64,000 nt of DNA, taken from positions 47,842-111,841 of the forward strand of contig JACERV010000015.1 in assembly GCA_013911065.1 (NCBI GenBank). The letters run 5' to 3'. Of this stretch, positions 17,727 to 25,857 are shown one piece after another. The notes beneath the pieces were generated by a model, which saw nothing but the letters and a program-made list of their open reading frames with translations, did no database searches and was not told the origin of the DNA. Source of the stretch: Ruminococcus sp. Its GTDB lineage: Bacteria > Bacillota > Clostridia > Lachnospirales > Lachnospiraceae. The position numbers were made by a program, and so were the translations under genes. Numbering within the stretch: the first letter of the stretch is position 1; each line of letters begins with the position of its first letter.

Positions 17727-18548
17727 ATGAAAATCATTTTGAGAAACAAACGCTTTCCGAAACGCATTTTAAAACTCGCATTACTTTTTGCCGCTGCATT
17801 TTTAGCCGGCCATGCCGCCGGGAAAGTGCAGGACCATTTTGCTCCCGAAGCCGTAGCCACTTCTGCCGAAGGAAACTGGGGACTAAGCTTCCAGGAAGAT
17901 GGCCAGCCTCCTGTAGCTAATGCAACAGCAGAAGAACTAAAAAAATTTGACGCTTACTATTCCGGAAATCCGGATGAAAAGGTAATCTACCTGACTTTCG
18001 ATGCAGGCTTTGAAAACGGCAATACTCCAGCCATACTGGATGCTTTAAAGAAGCACAACGCCCCTGCCACCTTCTTCATCGTGGGCACCTACATTTCCTC
18101 CAATCCAGATCTGGTAAAACGGATGGCCGATGAAGGGCACGCGGTAGGCAACCATACATACCACCATCCCGACATGTCCCAAATATCAACCAAAGAAGCT
18201 TTTCAAAAAGAACTGGGGGATGTAGAAGAAGAATATAAGAAAATCACCGGTCAGGAAATGACCCGGTACTACCGTCCGCCTCAAGGAAAATACAGCGAAG
18301 CGAACCTGCAGATGGCAAAAGAAATGGGATATAAAACCTTTTTCTGGAGCCTGGCCTATGTGGACTGGTATGAAAATAAACAGCCTACAAAAGAAGAAGC
18401 CTTTGAAAAGCTTCTCGGGAGAATTCATCCGGGTGCAATTGTACTTCTCCACAGTACTTCAAAAACAAATGCACAAATACTTGATGAACTGCTGACAAAG
18501 TGGGAAGAAATGGGATATACCTTCAAATCACTGGCTGAAATTTCGTAA
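17727..18548 (+). CDS. pdaA: PdaA-type polysaccharide deacetylase (spore cortex)
   Basis: 273 residues with an N-terminal membrane/signal segment (about 12-32) and a NodB-type deacetylase domain. The family variant motif TFDAGFENGNTP, rather than TFDDG, and NHTYHHPDMS (metal His residues) are present. RYYRPPQGKYSE and IVLLHSTSKTN complete the active site. These features match PdaA, which removes the acetyl from muramic acid so that muramic delta-lactam can form in spore cortex. No neighbouring sporulation gene is present, so the role rests on family similarity. Confidence 0.88.
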   Translation: MKIILRNKRFPKRILKLALLFAAAFLAGHAAGKVQDHFAPEAVATSAEGNWGLSFQEDGQPPVANATAEELKKFDAYYSGNPDEKVIYLTFDAGFENGNTPAILDALKKHNAPATFFIVGTYISSNPDLVKRMADEGHAVGNHTYHHPDMSQISTKEAFQKELGDVEEEYKKITGQEMTRYYRPPQGKYSEANLQMAKEMGYKTFFWSLAYVDWYENKQPTKEEAFEKLLGRIHPGAIVLLHSTSKTNAQILDELLTKWEEMGYTFKSLAEIS

Positions 18549-18581
18549 AAAATTTCGCAAAAAGATTCCACAAGGGACTAC

Positions 18582-18628
18582 AAAAGGGACAGTCCCTTTT
18601 GCTCTCCGTTTTCAGAATATTCAGAAAA
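18582..18628. repeat. REP-like palindrome (GGGACAGTCCC type)
   Basis: AAAAGGGACAGTCCCTTTT (18582-18600) is followed by GCTCTCCGTTTTCAGAATATTC. Read in reverse, the flank and core match the repeat at 2231-2272 almost base for base, with a changed loop (ACTG to ACTGTC type). Confidence 0.7.
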
Positions 18629-18665
18629 ATGCAGGCTGCCATTAATTTCGCATGGCAGCCTGCAT
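18629..18665. terminator. Bidirectional terminator between pdaA and the BMC genes
   Basis: ATGCAGGCTGCCAT-N9-ATGGCAGCCTGCAT, a perfect 14-bp stem. On the minus strand it is followed by TTTTTC, so it should end the shell-protein transcript. It also lies downstream of pdaA. Confidence 0.9.
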
Positions 18666-18680
18666 CTTGTTTACTTATCA

Positions 18681-18968
18681 CTATTTTTTACGTCTCAACT
18701 TAAATTCTTCCACGATTTTTACCATTTCCTCTGATGGATTGGATATCACCGCAGAATTAAATATCTTGCACACGGGGAACTCTGACACGCTCTCCACCGC
18801 TGCTTTCACTGCCGAGACACTGCCGCTGACGAATATCAGTGCATGCCCCCCACATTTTGTATCCTGAGTCTCATATACCACGTCTGCCGCTTTCAGCATC
18901 TGGTCTGTTACCAGCACGGCGTTTGCCTCTCCCAGAACTTCCACGAGTCCGAATGCTCCGTACCCCAT
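18681..18968 (-). CDS. Bacterial microcompartment (BMC-domain) shell protein, 95 aa
   Basis: A single BMC domain spans almost the whole protein: GFGLVEV-like start (GAFGLVEVLGEANAV), the segment AADVVYETQDTKCGGHALIFVSGSVSAVKAAVES, and a short tail. This is the hexamer-forming BMC-H architecture that tiles microcompartment shells. The pore-loop region reads TKCGGHA, with an unusual cysteine. It follows the second BMC gene by 14 bases. No signature enzyme, BMC-T trimer or BMC-P pentamer gene lies near, so this is a two-gene satellite locus. Confidence 0.9.
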   Translation of the reverse strand: MGYGAFGLVEVLGEANAVLVTDQMLKAADVVYETQDTKCGGHALIFVSGSVSAVKAAVESVSEFPVCKIFNSAVISNPSEEMVKIVEEFKLRRKK

Positions 18969-18982
18969 ACATATACCTCTTC

Positions 18983-19282
18983 CTACTTATGAATTGTCAT
19001 TTCGATTGCAGTCTCCGTGTCTGCTGCCGGTGCAGCTATCACTGTGTGTGAGACGATATTTGCCATCGGCCTGGCCGCCTCAAGTGCCGCTTCCATAGCC
19101 GCCTTTACATCAGAAACACTTCCCCGCATCTTCACACATGCCCCGGCTGAAAGACGATTCCGTTCTACCGCCTGTATTTTCACATCTGCAGTTTTTGCTG
19201 CCGCATCTAGTGCCACAAAACATGCACATTCACTGTCCAGTTCAAATACTCCTATTGCCATTCCCTTATACTGTCCGTCCAT
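18983..19282 (-). CDS. Bacterial microcompartment (BMC-domain) shell protein, 99 aa
   Basis: Second single-domain BMC-H protein: MAIGVFELDSECACFVALDAAAKTADV at the N-terminus, then LSAGACVKMRGSVSDVKAAMEAALEAA and IVSHTVIAAP. It differs clearly from its neighbour, so the pair would form two shell tiles. The ATG at 19282 has AGGAGG 6-7 nt upstream; a longer frame to 19378 would run into a REP-like repeat and is rejected. The central acidic/Cys-rich patch (ELDSECACF) is unusual. It is probably cotranscribed with the other shell gene, possibly by read-through from ddh. Confidence 0.9.
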   Translation of the reverse strand: MDGQYKGMAIGVFELDSECACFVALDAAAKTADVKIQAVERNRLSAGACVKMRGSVSDVKAAMEAALEAARPMANIVSHTVIAAPAADTETAIEMTIHK

Positions 19283-19312
19283 AATTTCCTCCTGACTGTA
19301 CGGTATACTTAT

Positions 19313-19394
19313 AGGGGGCTGACCCTTTTGAGCACCGAATTCTAAATTGTTTGAAACAATTCGGAAAAAGGCGTGCAAAAGGGTCTGACCCCCT
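19313..19394. repeat. Composite REP-like inverted pair (about 82 bp)
   Basis: Two GGGTCTGACCC-type units face each other: AGGGGGCTGACCCTTTTG on the left and CAAAAGGGTCTGACCCCCT on the right. A CCGAATT...AATTCGG core containing ATTGTTTGAAACAAT lies between them. The whole forms one long imperfect palindrome, like a BIME or MITE. It fills the gap between ddh and the BMC genes. Confidence 0.8.
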
Positions 19395-20381
19395 TTATAA
19401 TAATTCTGCTCTCAACTCTTCTTCGGTTTTCATGGAAAGTAGTCCCGGAGCAATATCAAATACTGTTTTCGCTCCAGACTCGCCTTTTCCAGCCAGACGG
19501 TAAGCCGCTCTTGCATAGCATATTAAAACGCTGGAAGTAAATTCCGGGTTAGAATCCAATTTTAAAGAATATTCAATGACGTGTTTGCTGCCTTCTCTTC
19601 CTGTCTCACCACTTCTGATGACGAACCCGCCATGAGGCATTTTGTTGTGATTCTCTTTTAATTCTTCTTCAGTGATGAAATTTACAACTGTATTATAATC
19701 CGAAAAATAGTTCGGCATATTCTTGATTGTCTCTTCAATCTTTTTCAGGTCTGCTCCTTCCTCTGCCACTACATAACACTCTCTGAGATGTTTCTCACTT
19801 GTAGTCAGCTCAGGTCCGCAGCCGCTTCTTACTTTTTCTACTGCTTCCTCGATTGGGACGGTGTACTGAATCGCATTTTTTACCCCCGGCACCCGGCGGA
19901 TTGCATCCGAATGTCCCTGGCTTACGCCTTTGCCCCAAAATGTATACGTGTTTCCCTGTGCAAGGATAGACTCTGCATAAATTCTGTTTAAGGAGAACAT
20001 ACCCGGATCCCAGCCTACGGAAATGATTCCTACATTACCGCCTTCCTTTGCTGCCGCATCCACTGCTTCAAAATATTCCGGAATCTTTGCATGAGTATCA
20101 AAGCTGTCAATGGTATTAAAGTTCTTCGCAATTTCAGGTCCGATTACCGGCAAATCTGTAGCAGAACCACCGCAGAGAATCATAACATCAATATCATCTT
20201 TCATGCCCAGCATATCATCCATATGCACAACTGGGACACCTTCTGACATCGTCTGCACTGTTTCAGGTGCGCGTCTTGTAAAAACAGCCTTTAATTCCAT
20301 ATCCTCATTGCGCTCTACTGCAAGCTCCACTCCGCGTCCGATGTTACCGTATCCTACAATTCCAATTCTGATTTTCTCCAT
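19395..20381 (-). CDS. ddh: meso-Diaminopimelate D-dehydrogenase
   Basis: NADPH-dependent amination of tetrahydrodipicolinate straight to meso-diaminopimelate, a shortcut in lysine/peptidoglycan precursor synthesis. The Rossmann motif GIVGYGNIGRGVE is at residues 7-19. Family segments GWDPGMFSLNR, FWGKGVSQGHSDAIRR and NFITEEELKENHNKMPHGG are present. The ATG at 20381 (AGGAAGGA upstream) gives 328 aa, the usual size. It is followed by a REP-like element and the shell genes; no lysine operon is near. Confidence 0.95.
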   Translation of the reverse strand: MEKIRIGIVGYGNIGRGVELAVERNEDMELKAVFTRRAPETVQTMSEGVPVVHMDDMLGMKDDIDVMILCGGSATDLPVIGPEIAKNFNTIDSFDTHAKIPEYFEAVDAAAKEGGNVGIISVGWDPGMFSLNRIYAESILAQGNTYTFWGKGVSQGHSDAIRRVPGVKNAIQYTVPIEEAVEKVRSGCGPELTTSEKHLRECYVVAEEGADLKKIEETIKNMPNYFSDYNTVVNFITEEELKENHNKMPHGGFVIRSGETGREGSKHVIEYSLKLDSNPEFTSSVLICYARAAYRLAGKGESGAKTVFDIAPGLLSMKTEEELRAELL

Positions 20382-20529
20382 CGTAATCCTTCCTCTCAAA
20401 TACTTTTCAAATTTAACTTCATCCTGTAAATCGATAATAAGTATACCATATGTGCCAGTCATGCACAATTTAAAATTGTAAGAGATTCCCGCTCTAAACA
20501 GCACCGGACACCTAAAAACCTTTTTAGAA

Positions 20530-20898
20530 CTATTCTAGTTTCTCAATACCTGTCACACCATACCCTGCAGATGAAACTGCCTTCCGAATCGCCTCATCCT
20601 CTAATTGCTCTTTCATTCTGACTGTGGCATACCCTGCTGTGGAGTCTGCTTTTGCCCAAACTCCATCTATACTGTTCAATGCATTCTCAACACGTCTTGC
20701 GCAGCTGGAGCAGGTCATTCCCTCAACCTTGATTTCGCTGGTGTAGGGATAGTGATCAGGATTCTTATCCTTAGGGTTTACTCGTTTCACCGGATCTCCG
20801 CCTGCATTGCAGCAGCCGCGTGTCACCCGTTTTGTATAGCTTCTGACACTCAATACACAAATGATTACAATAATAAGACATATAACCGCTGTTGCCAT
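20530..20898 (-). CDS. Membrane-anchored heavy-metal-associated (HMA) domain protein
   Basis: 122 residues: one N-terminal transmembrane helix (about 3-19), a linker with CC (RGCCNAGGD), and an HMA domain from about 53 with the metal-binding GMTCSSC motif. The domain resembles CopZ/MerP and the N-terminal modules of copper ATPases. The membrane anchor is less usual than the soluble chaperone form. Metal delivery or sensing of copper-like ions is likely; no P-type ATPase lies next to it. Good ribosome-binding site (AGGAGGG). Confidence 0.88.
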   Translation of the reverse strand: MATAVICLIIVIICVLSVRSYTKRVTRGCCNAGGDPVKRVNPKDKNPDHYPYTSEIKVEGMTCSSCARRVENALNSIDGVWAKADSTAGYATVRMKEQLEDEAIRKAVSSAGYGVTGIEKLE

Positions 20899-20952
20899 AT
20901 TGCTCCCTCCTATCTATCTGTTCCAAAACTATTACTCATAAGCACCGTGATG

Positions 20953-21372
20953 TTACTTCTCTGCAAGATCAGCAGGTCCAAACCCCATAGGGAACAATTC
21001 CTCTAATGTAAAAATTCGGTAATTATCCTCATCCACGGCTAGGATAACCTGAAATTCTTTCGGATTACAAAATTCCATCATCACCTGACGGCACACTCCG
21101 CATGGTGCTGTAAATTTCGTCAGAACGCCTTCCTTGCCGCCTACAATACAGATTGCCTTAAACTCCTTCACCCCAGCACTTACCGCTTTAAAGAAAGCAG
21201 TTCTCTCCGCACAATTGCATGGCGTGTACGCGGCGTTCTCAATGTTACATCCCTGATAAACAGTACCATCCTCTGCCAGGAGCGCAGCACCTACTTTAAA
21301 ACTTGAATAAGGAGCATAGGCAAATTCCATCGCGCTAACTGCCTGCTCAATCAATTCTTTAACTGGAAGCAT
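20953..21372 (-). CDS. cdd: Cytidine deaminase
   Basis: Deaminates cytidine and deoxycytidine to uridine forms. The zinc/active-site motifs are intact: NIENAAYTPCNCAERTAFFKA (the Glu acting as proton shuttle is in CAER) and APCGVCRQVM. 139 aa is typical of the homotetrameric bacterial enzyme. A single gene between the HMA protein and a ketopantoate reductase-like gene. Confidence 0.96.
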   Translation of the reverse strand: MLPVKELIEQAVSAMEFAYAPYSSFKVGAALLAEDGTVYQGCNIENAAYTPCNCAERTAFFKAVSAGVKEFKAICIVGGKEGVLTKFTAPCGVCRQVMMEFCNPKEFQVILAVDEDNYRIFTLEELFPMGFGPADLAEK

Positions 21373-21438
21373 TCTTCATCACCTCTCCTTTTCCCTGCCG
21401 CATCTTTTATCTGTTATTACTGCTCTTTCCAATACTGA

Positions 21439-22365
21439 CTATTTCAAACCCTGATTCTTCTCCTCCAGCACCCGTATTCCCTGAAGGAACATCCAGCATA
21501 CCGGAGTTGGAATTCCAAGCTCTTTTCCCATTTCCACCATGCTTCCGGCAAACATCTCCACTTCTGTTTTCCGCTTTGCTTCCAGGTCCTGCAGCGTGGA
21601 CGGTTTATTTTCATAAGGAACCCGGCAGATTGCATCATACTGTTTTTTCATCTGTTCATCTGTGATAAAGATTCCCTTAGCCTCTGCAACTGCCTGCACT
21701 TCTTTCATTGCCGCCCAGCGGATTTCATTTGCCGCCTCACTTTCCCTGTATGCCCCAAAGGGAATTCCAAGAAGCGCGCAGGTCAGATTTTCACCTACAT
21801 TACACATATACTTAAACCACAGCCCCCATATCATATCCTTTTCAACTTTATAGGGAATATCACACCGCTCCATCACATCACTGACAGCCTGCACACGTTC
21901 CGTCAACTCTATATTTTTAGCTTCTCCGAAATATACTTTCCCCCAGTATGGGTCAAAGTCTGCCTTGCCGCATTTCATGACAATAGACATTCTCATATAA
22001 GAGTAAAGAACATGGTCCCAGCCATAAACCTCAGCAACCTTTTCCTCGCTTTCTACTCCATTCATCACGCATAATATCTGGGTTTTCTCCCCGACAAACT
22101 TGCGGATATCCTGAATGGCCTCATGAAGCCCCATATCCTTCACCGCCATAATAATTAAGTCCTTCTCCGTACCGTCCTCCGGGGTACAAATGGAAAAACG
22201 GTAATTTACTCCATTTACAGTTACTCCCTGGTTCTCAAGCCTTCTTTTACGTTCCCCTCGGGCAATCACACAGAAGTTCTCTCTGCCTAAATGTTCTTCC
22301 ATTCTCGGTGCGAAAAACACACCCATTGCTCCCAAGCCAATCAATGCTACACTCTTTATCTCCAT
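21439..22365 (-). CDS. Ketopantoate reductase family (ApbA/PanE-like) protein
   Basis: 308 residues with an N-terminal Rossmann motif (ALIGLGAMGVFF), the conserved MNGVESEE stretch and a C-terminal helical domain with WGLWFKYMCNVGEN and the PSTLQDLEAKRKTEVEMFAG segment. True PanE makes pantoate for coenzyme A. Several paralogues exist in most Clostridia, and no panB/panC is nearby, so the substrate is open. The ATG at 22365 (AAAGGAGG) is used; an upstream in-frame extension to 22497 has no ribosome-binding site. Confidence 0.85.
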   Translation of the reverse strand: MEIKSVALIGLGAMGVFFAPRMEEHLGRENFCVIARGERKRRLENQGVTVNGVNYRFSICTPEDGTEKDLIIMAVKDMGLHEAIQDIRKFVGEKTQILCVMNGVESEEKVAEVYGWDHVLYSYMRMSIVMKCGKADFDPYWGKVYFGEAKNIELTERVQAVSDVMERCDIPYKVEKDMIWGLWFKYMCNVGENLTCALLGIPFGAYRESEAANEIRWAAMKEVQAVAEAKGIFITDEQMKKQYDAICRVPYENKPSTLQDLEAKRKTEVEMFAGSMVEMGKELGIPTPVCWMFLQGIRVLEEKNQGLK

Positions 22366-22540
22366 GTAAATACCTCCTTTTCTATCATTATAAACGGACA
22401 TTCCTAAGAATCTGCCACTGAAATTCCTTTTTCCATGCCCTCTCTTATTATACGCTTCTATAAATAATACTATAAATGCAACCCCTCGGAAAATCAAGTC
22501 AGACAGCAGGCTTTTGCATACCTATTTAATTTGCAGATCA

Positions 22541-22575
22541 AAAATAGCCGGATAAAGCATCCCCGGCTATTTTAC
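22541..22575 (-). terminator. Intrinsic terminator after the dehydrogenase cluster
   Basis: AAATAGCCGG...CCGGCTATTTTTG read on the minus strand, a 10-bp stem followed by a U-run. It ends the transcript carrying the aldo-keto reductase and two dehydrogenases. Confidence 0.88.
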
Positions 22576-22597
22576 TTTTGATTTTCTTTTATTTATT

Positions 22598-23620
22598 TCA
22601 ATCTTCCGCTTTTACCATAACCATCTTGATTACATCACTGCTGTCATTTTTTTGTTTTGTAAAATATGTCTCAATTTCCTCCAGCGGAAAGGTCTGTGTA
22701 ATGAAGTCTTCCGGGTCTACGACCTTGGATTTGAGCAAATCCAAGGCCCTTGGAAACCATAGCGCTGGAACTGCATACGATGCCCGAAGCTGTAATTTTT
22801 TAAAATGGAAATCGTTTGCATTAAATGTAATGTCACCATGCTGCAGGTCAATTCCTAAAAATCCGATGATTCCTCCATATGCTGCAATCTTCATCATGCC
22901 AGGAATCACTGCCGGGGCTGCGGTTATCATAATTTTATTAACGCCTCCTCTGGGAAACGCATAACTGCCAAGCTCTGTTTCCGAAGTCAGTATGACGTCC
23001 GTTGCACCCAGTTTTTTGGCAAGCTCAATTCTGGCTTTTGATCTTCCGCTTCCCTGAATTGCATAAATATTTCTTGCACCCGCTGCCTTTGCCAGTGCGA
23101 TTGTCATAAGTCCGATAGGACCCAGGCCAACGACTGCCACATCATCGTTCACTTCTATTCCCGTTGTATAGAACAAATCCAGTGCCACGCCAAGAGGCTC
23201 AGCCAGAGCTGCTTCTTTAAAATCAAGGCCGTCGAAAGCTACCATTGCCTGCTCCGGAACCAGCATGTAATCAGCATATCCGCTGATTTCCACATCCTCC
23301 AGAATACTGAGTCCGTTCGTGCATAAATCAGGCCTTCCATTCCTGCAGTTTTCACAGACATGACAAAAGGTTCCACTTTCAATCACTACTTTGTCACCTT
23401 GACGGAAGCGATTGGAACCGGGGCCATTTTTCACCACGACTCCGGCTATCTCATGACCAAAGCTCTGGAATGTATCTGCATCTGATTCAGCGGTATGCAT
23501 ATCTGTTCCGCAGACAGCACAGGCCCTTACGTCTAATAATACCTGATTCTCTCCCGGTTCCGGTATTTCCGTTTCTCTTGTCTCAAACTGGAACGGTGAT
23601 TTTACGTATACTACCCTCAT
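22598..23620 (-). CDS. Zinc-dependent medium-chain alcohol dehydrogenase
   Basis: 340 residues of the MDR superfamily. Catalytic zinc site: CAVCGTDMH (Cys, with GHEIAGVV His-Glu). Structural zinc Cys cluster: CHVCENCRNGRPDLC. NAD-binding GLGPIGLMT is at about 170. Closest in layout to sorbitol/threonine/2,3-butanediol dehydrogenases. Neighbours are an iron-type alcohol dehydrogenase and an aldo-keto reductase under probable ROK control, suggesting oxidation of a sugar alcohol, polyol or sugar-derived substrate. Which one cannot be said. Confidence 0.88.
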   Translation of the reverse strand: MRVVYVKSPFQFETRETEIPEPGENQVLLDVRACAVCGTDMHTAESDADTFQSFGHEIAGVVVKNGPGSNRFRQGDKVVIESGTFCHVCENCRNGRPDLCTNGLSILEDVEISGYADYMLVPEQAMVAFDGLDFKEAALAEPLGVALDLFYTTGIEVNDDVAVVGLGPIGLMTIALAKAAGARNIYAIQGSGRSKARIELAKKLGATDVILTSETELGSYAFPRGGVNKIMITAAPAVIPGMMKIAAYGGIIGFLGIDLQHGDITFNANDFHFKKLQLRASYAVPALWFPRALDLLKSKVVDPEDFITQTFPLEEIETYFTKQKNDSSDVIKMVMVKAED

Positions 23621-23634
23621 TCTTTTTCTCCTGT

Positions 23635-24816
23635 CTACCTGGCTGATTTATAAATCGCTTCCATATCTTCCACACTAAGCTTTACTATACACCCGGTATT
23701 TCCACCGGTAGCCGCATCACAGCTCTTAGCCATCTGAGAAATCTGCTCATCTGTAGGATCTACTCCTAATTCCTTCAAAGATGCAGGCATGTGAATGGAA
23801 TGATAAAAGGCTTCCATCGCTTCAATTCCCTTTTGGATTGTATCATCCTCATTTTCTTCTGGAATCACATCCATTACATTACATGCAAATTTAACAAATC
23901 TATCCTTTGCCGCATGATTGACATATCTTGCCCAGCTTCCCCAGATGGATGCCAGCCCTGCTCCATGTGCCACATCAAACATTCCGCCAAGTTCGTGCTC
24001 CATGTTATGGCTTGACCAGTCACCGCCGTCTGTCCCGCACCCAGTCAGTCCATTATGGGAAAGGCTTCCTGCCCACATAACTTCTGCCCTTGCTTTGTAA
24101 TTTTCAGGCTCATCCATCAGTACCTGCGCATACTTCATAACGTTTTTCATCAGAGACTCACTGATGACGTCTGTAATTTCCATATTATCACTTTGGTTAA
24201 AATAACGTTCCATTGTGTGCATTAAAATATCTACAACTCCGCTTGACGTCTGGTATGCAGGTAATGTCATCGTCAGTTCCGGATTCATAACTGCAAACTT
24301 AGGACGTGACAAATCATTATCATAAGCTCTCTTTAAGCCTTCTTTTTCATTGGTGATAACAGAACCACCGCTCATTTCACTTCCCGCTGCTGCAATTGTG
24401 AGTACACACCCGATAGGCAGACATGCTTTTGCTGCTCTTTTTCTTTCATAAAGATCCCACACATCCCCTTCATCAACCGCACCATATCCAATGCCTTTAG
24501 CAGAATCAATTACACTTCCGCCGCCAACCGCAAGAATAAAGTCAACCCCTTCTTTTTTACATAACTCAATGCCTTCATAAACCAATGAAAGATGGGGATT
24601 CGGCACAACTCCACCCAATTCAACATAGGAAATCCCTTCTTTTTCTAAGGATGTTTTAATACGATCCAGCAATCCGGAGCGGGCTGCACTTTTTCCACCA
24701 TAATGGAGAAGGACTTTCTTACTGTTTTCCTTTTTGACTAACTGGCCAACCTCTGACTCCGCTGCTTTTCCAAACACAACATTTGTTGGTGCATAATACG
24801 AAAAATTACTATACAT
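23635..24816 (-). CDS. Iron-containing alcohol dehydrogenase (butanol dehydrogenase-like)
   Basis: 393 residues. N-terminal NAD(P)-binding half with LAVGGGSVIDSAKGIGYG. The C-terminal helical half carries the metal site pattern (DILMHTMERYF, HNMEHELGGMFDVAHGAGL). Closest by look to the YqhD/BdhA group, which reduces aldehydes with NADPH. It begins 15 nt before the next gene's region and shares orientation with the zinc dehydrogenase. It probably has a reductive role opposite to or in sequence with its neighbours. Confidence 0.92.
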   Translation of the reverse strand: MYSNFSYYAPTNVVFGKAAESEVGQLVKKENSKKVLLHYGGKSAARSGLLDRIKTSLEKEGISYVELGGVVPNPHLSLVYEGIELCKKEGVDFILAVGGGSVIDSAKGIGYGAVDEGDVWDLYERKRAAKACLPIGCVLTIAAAGSEMSGGSVITNEKEGLKRAYDNDLSRPKFAVMNPELTMTLPAYQTSSGVVDILMHTMERYFNQSDNMEITDVISESLMKNVMKYAQVLMDEPENYKARAEVMWAGSLSHNGLTGCGTDGGDWSSHNMEHELGGMFDVAHGAGLASIWGSWARYVNHAAKDRFVKFACNVMDVIPEENEDDTIQKGIEAMEAFYHSIHMPASLKELGVDPTDEQISQMAKSCDAATGGNTGCIVKLSVEDMEAIYKSAR

Positions 24817-24892
24817 AATATTTCCACCTTTCCAATTATCTGTTTTTATTACAGTTCACCCATGGACTCAATTCTTATTTACTGAGCTGTAA

Positions 24893-25711
24893 CTAAAAAT
24901 CAAAGTTATCCGGGTCCGGTCCGACACGGAGGTTTTTGTTTAACTGATTAATTACTGTCATATCTTCATCCGACAATTCAAAGTCAAAAACATCGATATT
25001 AGAAACAATCCTGTCCTTGTGTATCGATTTCGGAATTACGATAACGCCTCTTTGGATATCCCAGCGCAGTACAATCTGAGCGGGTGTCTTTCCATATTTT
25101 TCAGCAAGCTCATTTAAGGTCTTATCCTCAAGAACATTCCCCCCTGTTCCTCCAAGCGGGCTCCATACCTCTACTTCCATTCCCAGGGATTTGCTTAAAT
25201 CAATCAGTTCCTGATTATTCATGTAAGGGTGAGATTCTATTTGATTAATAACAGGCTTCACCCGTGCTATTTCCTGTATTTTATCCAAATGGCTCTTGTG
25301 GAAATTGCTCAGTCCGATCGCCTTAATTTTTCCTTCCTGATACAATTCTTCCATAACCATCCATGCTTTTTCAAACTTATCCACCGGCCAGTGAATCAAA
25401 TATAAATCCACATAATCCGTTTTCAAAGCTTTCAGGCTTTCCTCAAACGCTTCTCTTGTTCTCTCGGCCCGAATATCACCATTCCACAATTTTGTAGTAA
25501 GAAAAATATCCTCTCTTGGTACTCCGCTTTCCAGCATCCCTTTTCCTACGTCGGATTCATTGCCATATATCTTCGCGGTATCAATATGGCCGTAACCTGC
25601 CTCCAGCGCCCATTTTACAGAATTAACTGTATCTTCTCCCTGGGGTGCCTGAAAAACCCCAAGTCCCATCTGTGGTATCTCGATTCCATTATTAAGTTTG
25701 ATTTGTTTCAT
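24893..25711 (-). CDS. Aldo/keto reductase
   Basis: 272-residue TIM-barrel oxidoreductase. Visible family signatures: GYGHIDTAKIYGNE (Asp and Tyr of the catalytic tetrad), TTKLWNGD (Lys) and LYLIHWP (His). The NADP-binding IPKSIHKDRI is near the C-terminus. The ATG at 25711 is chosen (AAGGTGAGA upstream) over one three codons earlier. First gene of the dehydrogenase cluster; directly downstream of a strong promoter and a ROK-type operator. Confidence 0.93.
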   Translation of the reverse strand: MKQIKLNNGIEIPQMGLGVFQAPQGEDTVNSVKWALEAGYGHIDTAKIYGNESDVGKGMLESGVPREDIFLTTKLWNGDIRAERTREAFEESLKALKTDYVDLYLIHWPVDKFEKAWMVMEELYQEGKIKAIGLSNFHKSHLDKIQEIARVKPVINQIESHPYMNNQELIDLSKSLGMEVEVWSPLGGTGGNVLEDKTLNELAEKYGKTPAQIVLRWDIQRGVIVIPKSIHKDRIVSNIDVFDFELSDEDMTVINQLNKNLRVGPDPDNFDF

Positions 25712-25760
25712 GATTCTCACCTTACCCTTTCATTAAGATACAAAGGAAGCATTTTTTGAT

Positions 25761-25818
25761 TTAGTAATAAGGTATTACTAATTAAATTAATTGTATCACC
25801 GCATATTTTTATTGTCAA
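25761..25818 (-). promoter_or_regulatory. Promoter with overlapping ROK-type operator
   Basis: On the minus strand: TTGACA (25818-25813), 17-bp spacer, TACAAT (25795-25790), then the palindrome TTAGTAATA-AGG-TATTACTAA (25761-25781, plus-strand reading) starting about 8 bases past the -10. The palindrome would sit over the early transcribed region and block initiation or clearance. The adjacent ROK repressor is the natural candidate to bind it: XylR/NagC relatives recognise TTAGT...ACTAA-like sites. Confidence 0.8.
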
Positions 25819-25857
25819 CATACAGGAACAAAAACCTGAATTTCAATTCTATTCCCT

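Noticed and set aside
19283..19378. Longer N-terminus for the second BMC protein
   Set aside because: The extension translates the REP-like repeat, while AGGAGG sits correctly for the ATG at 19282.
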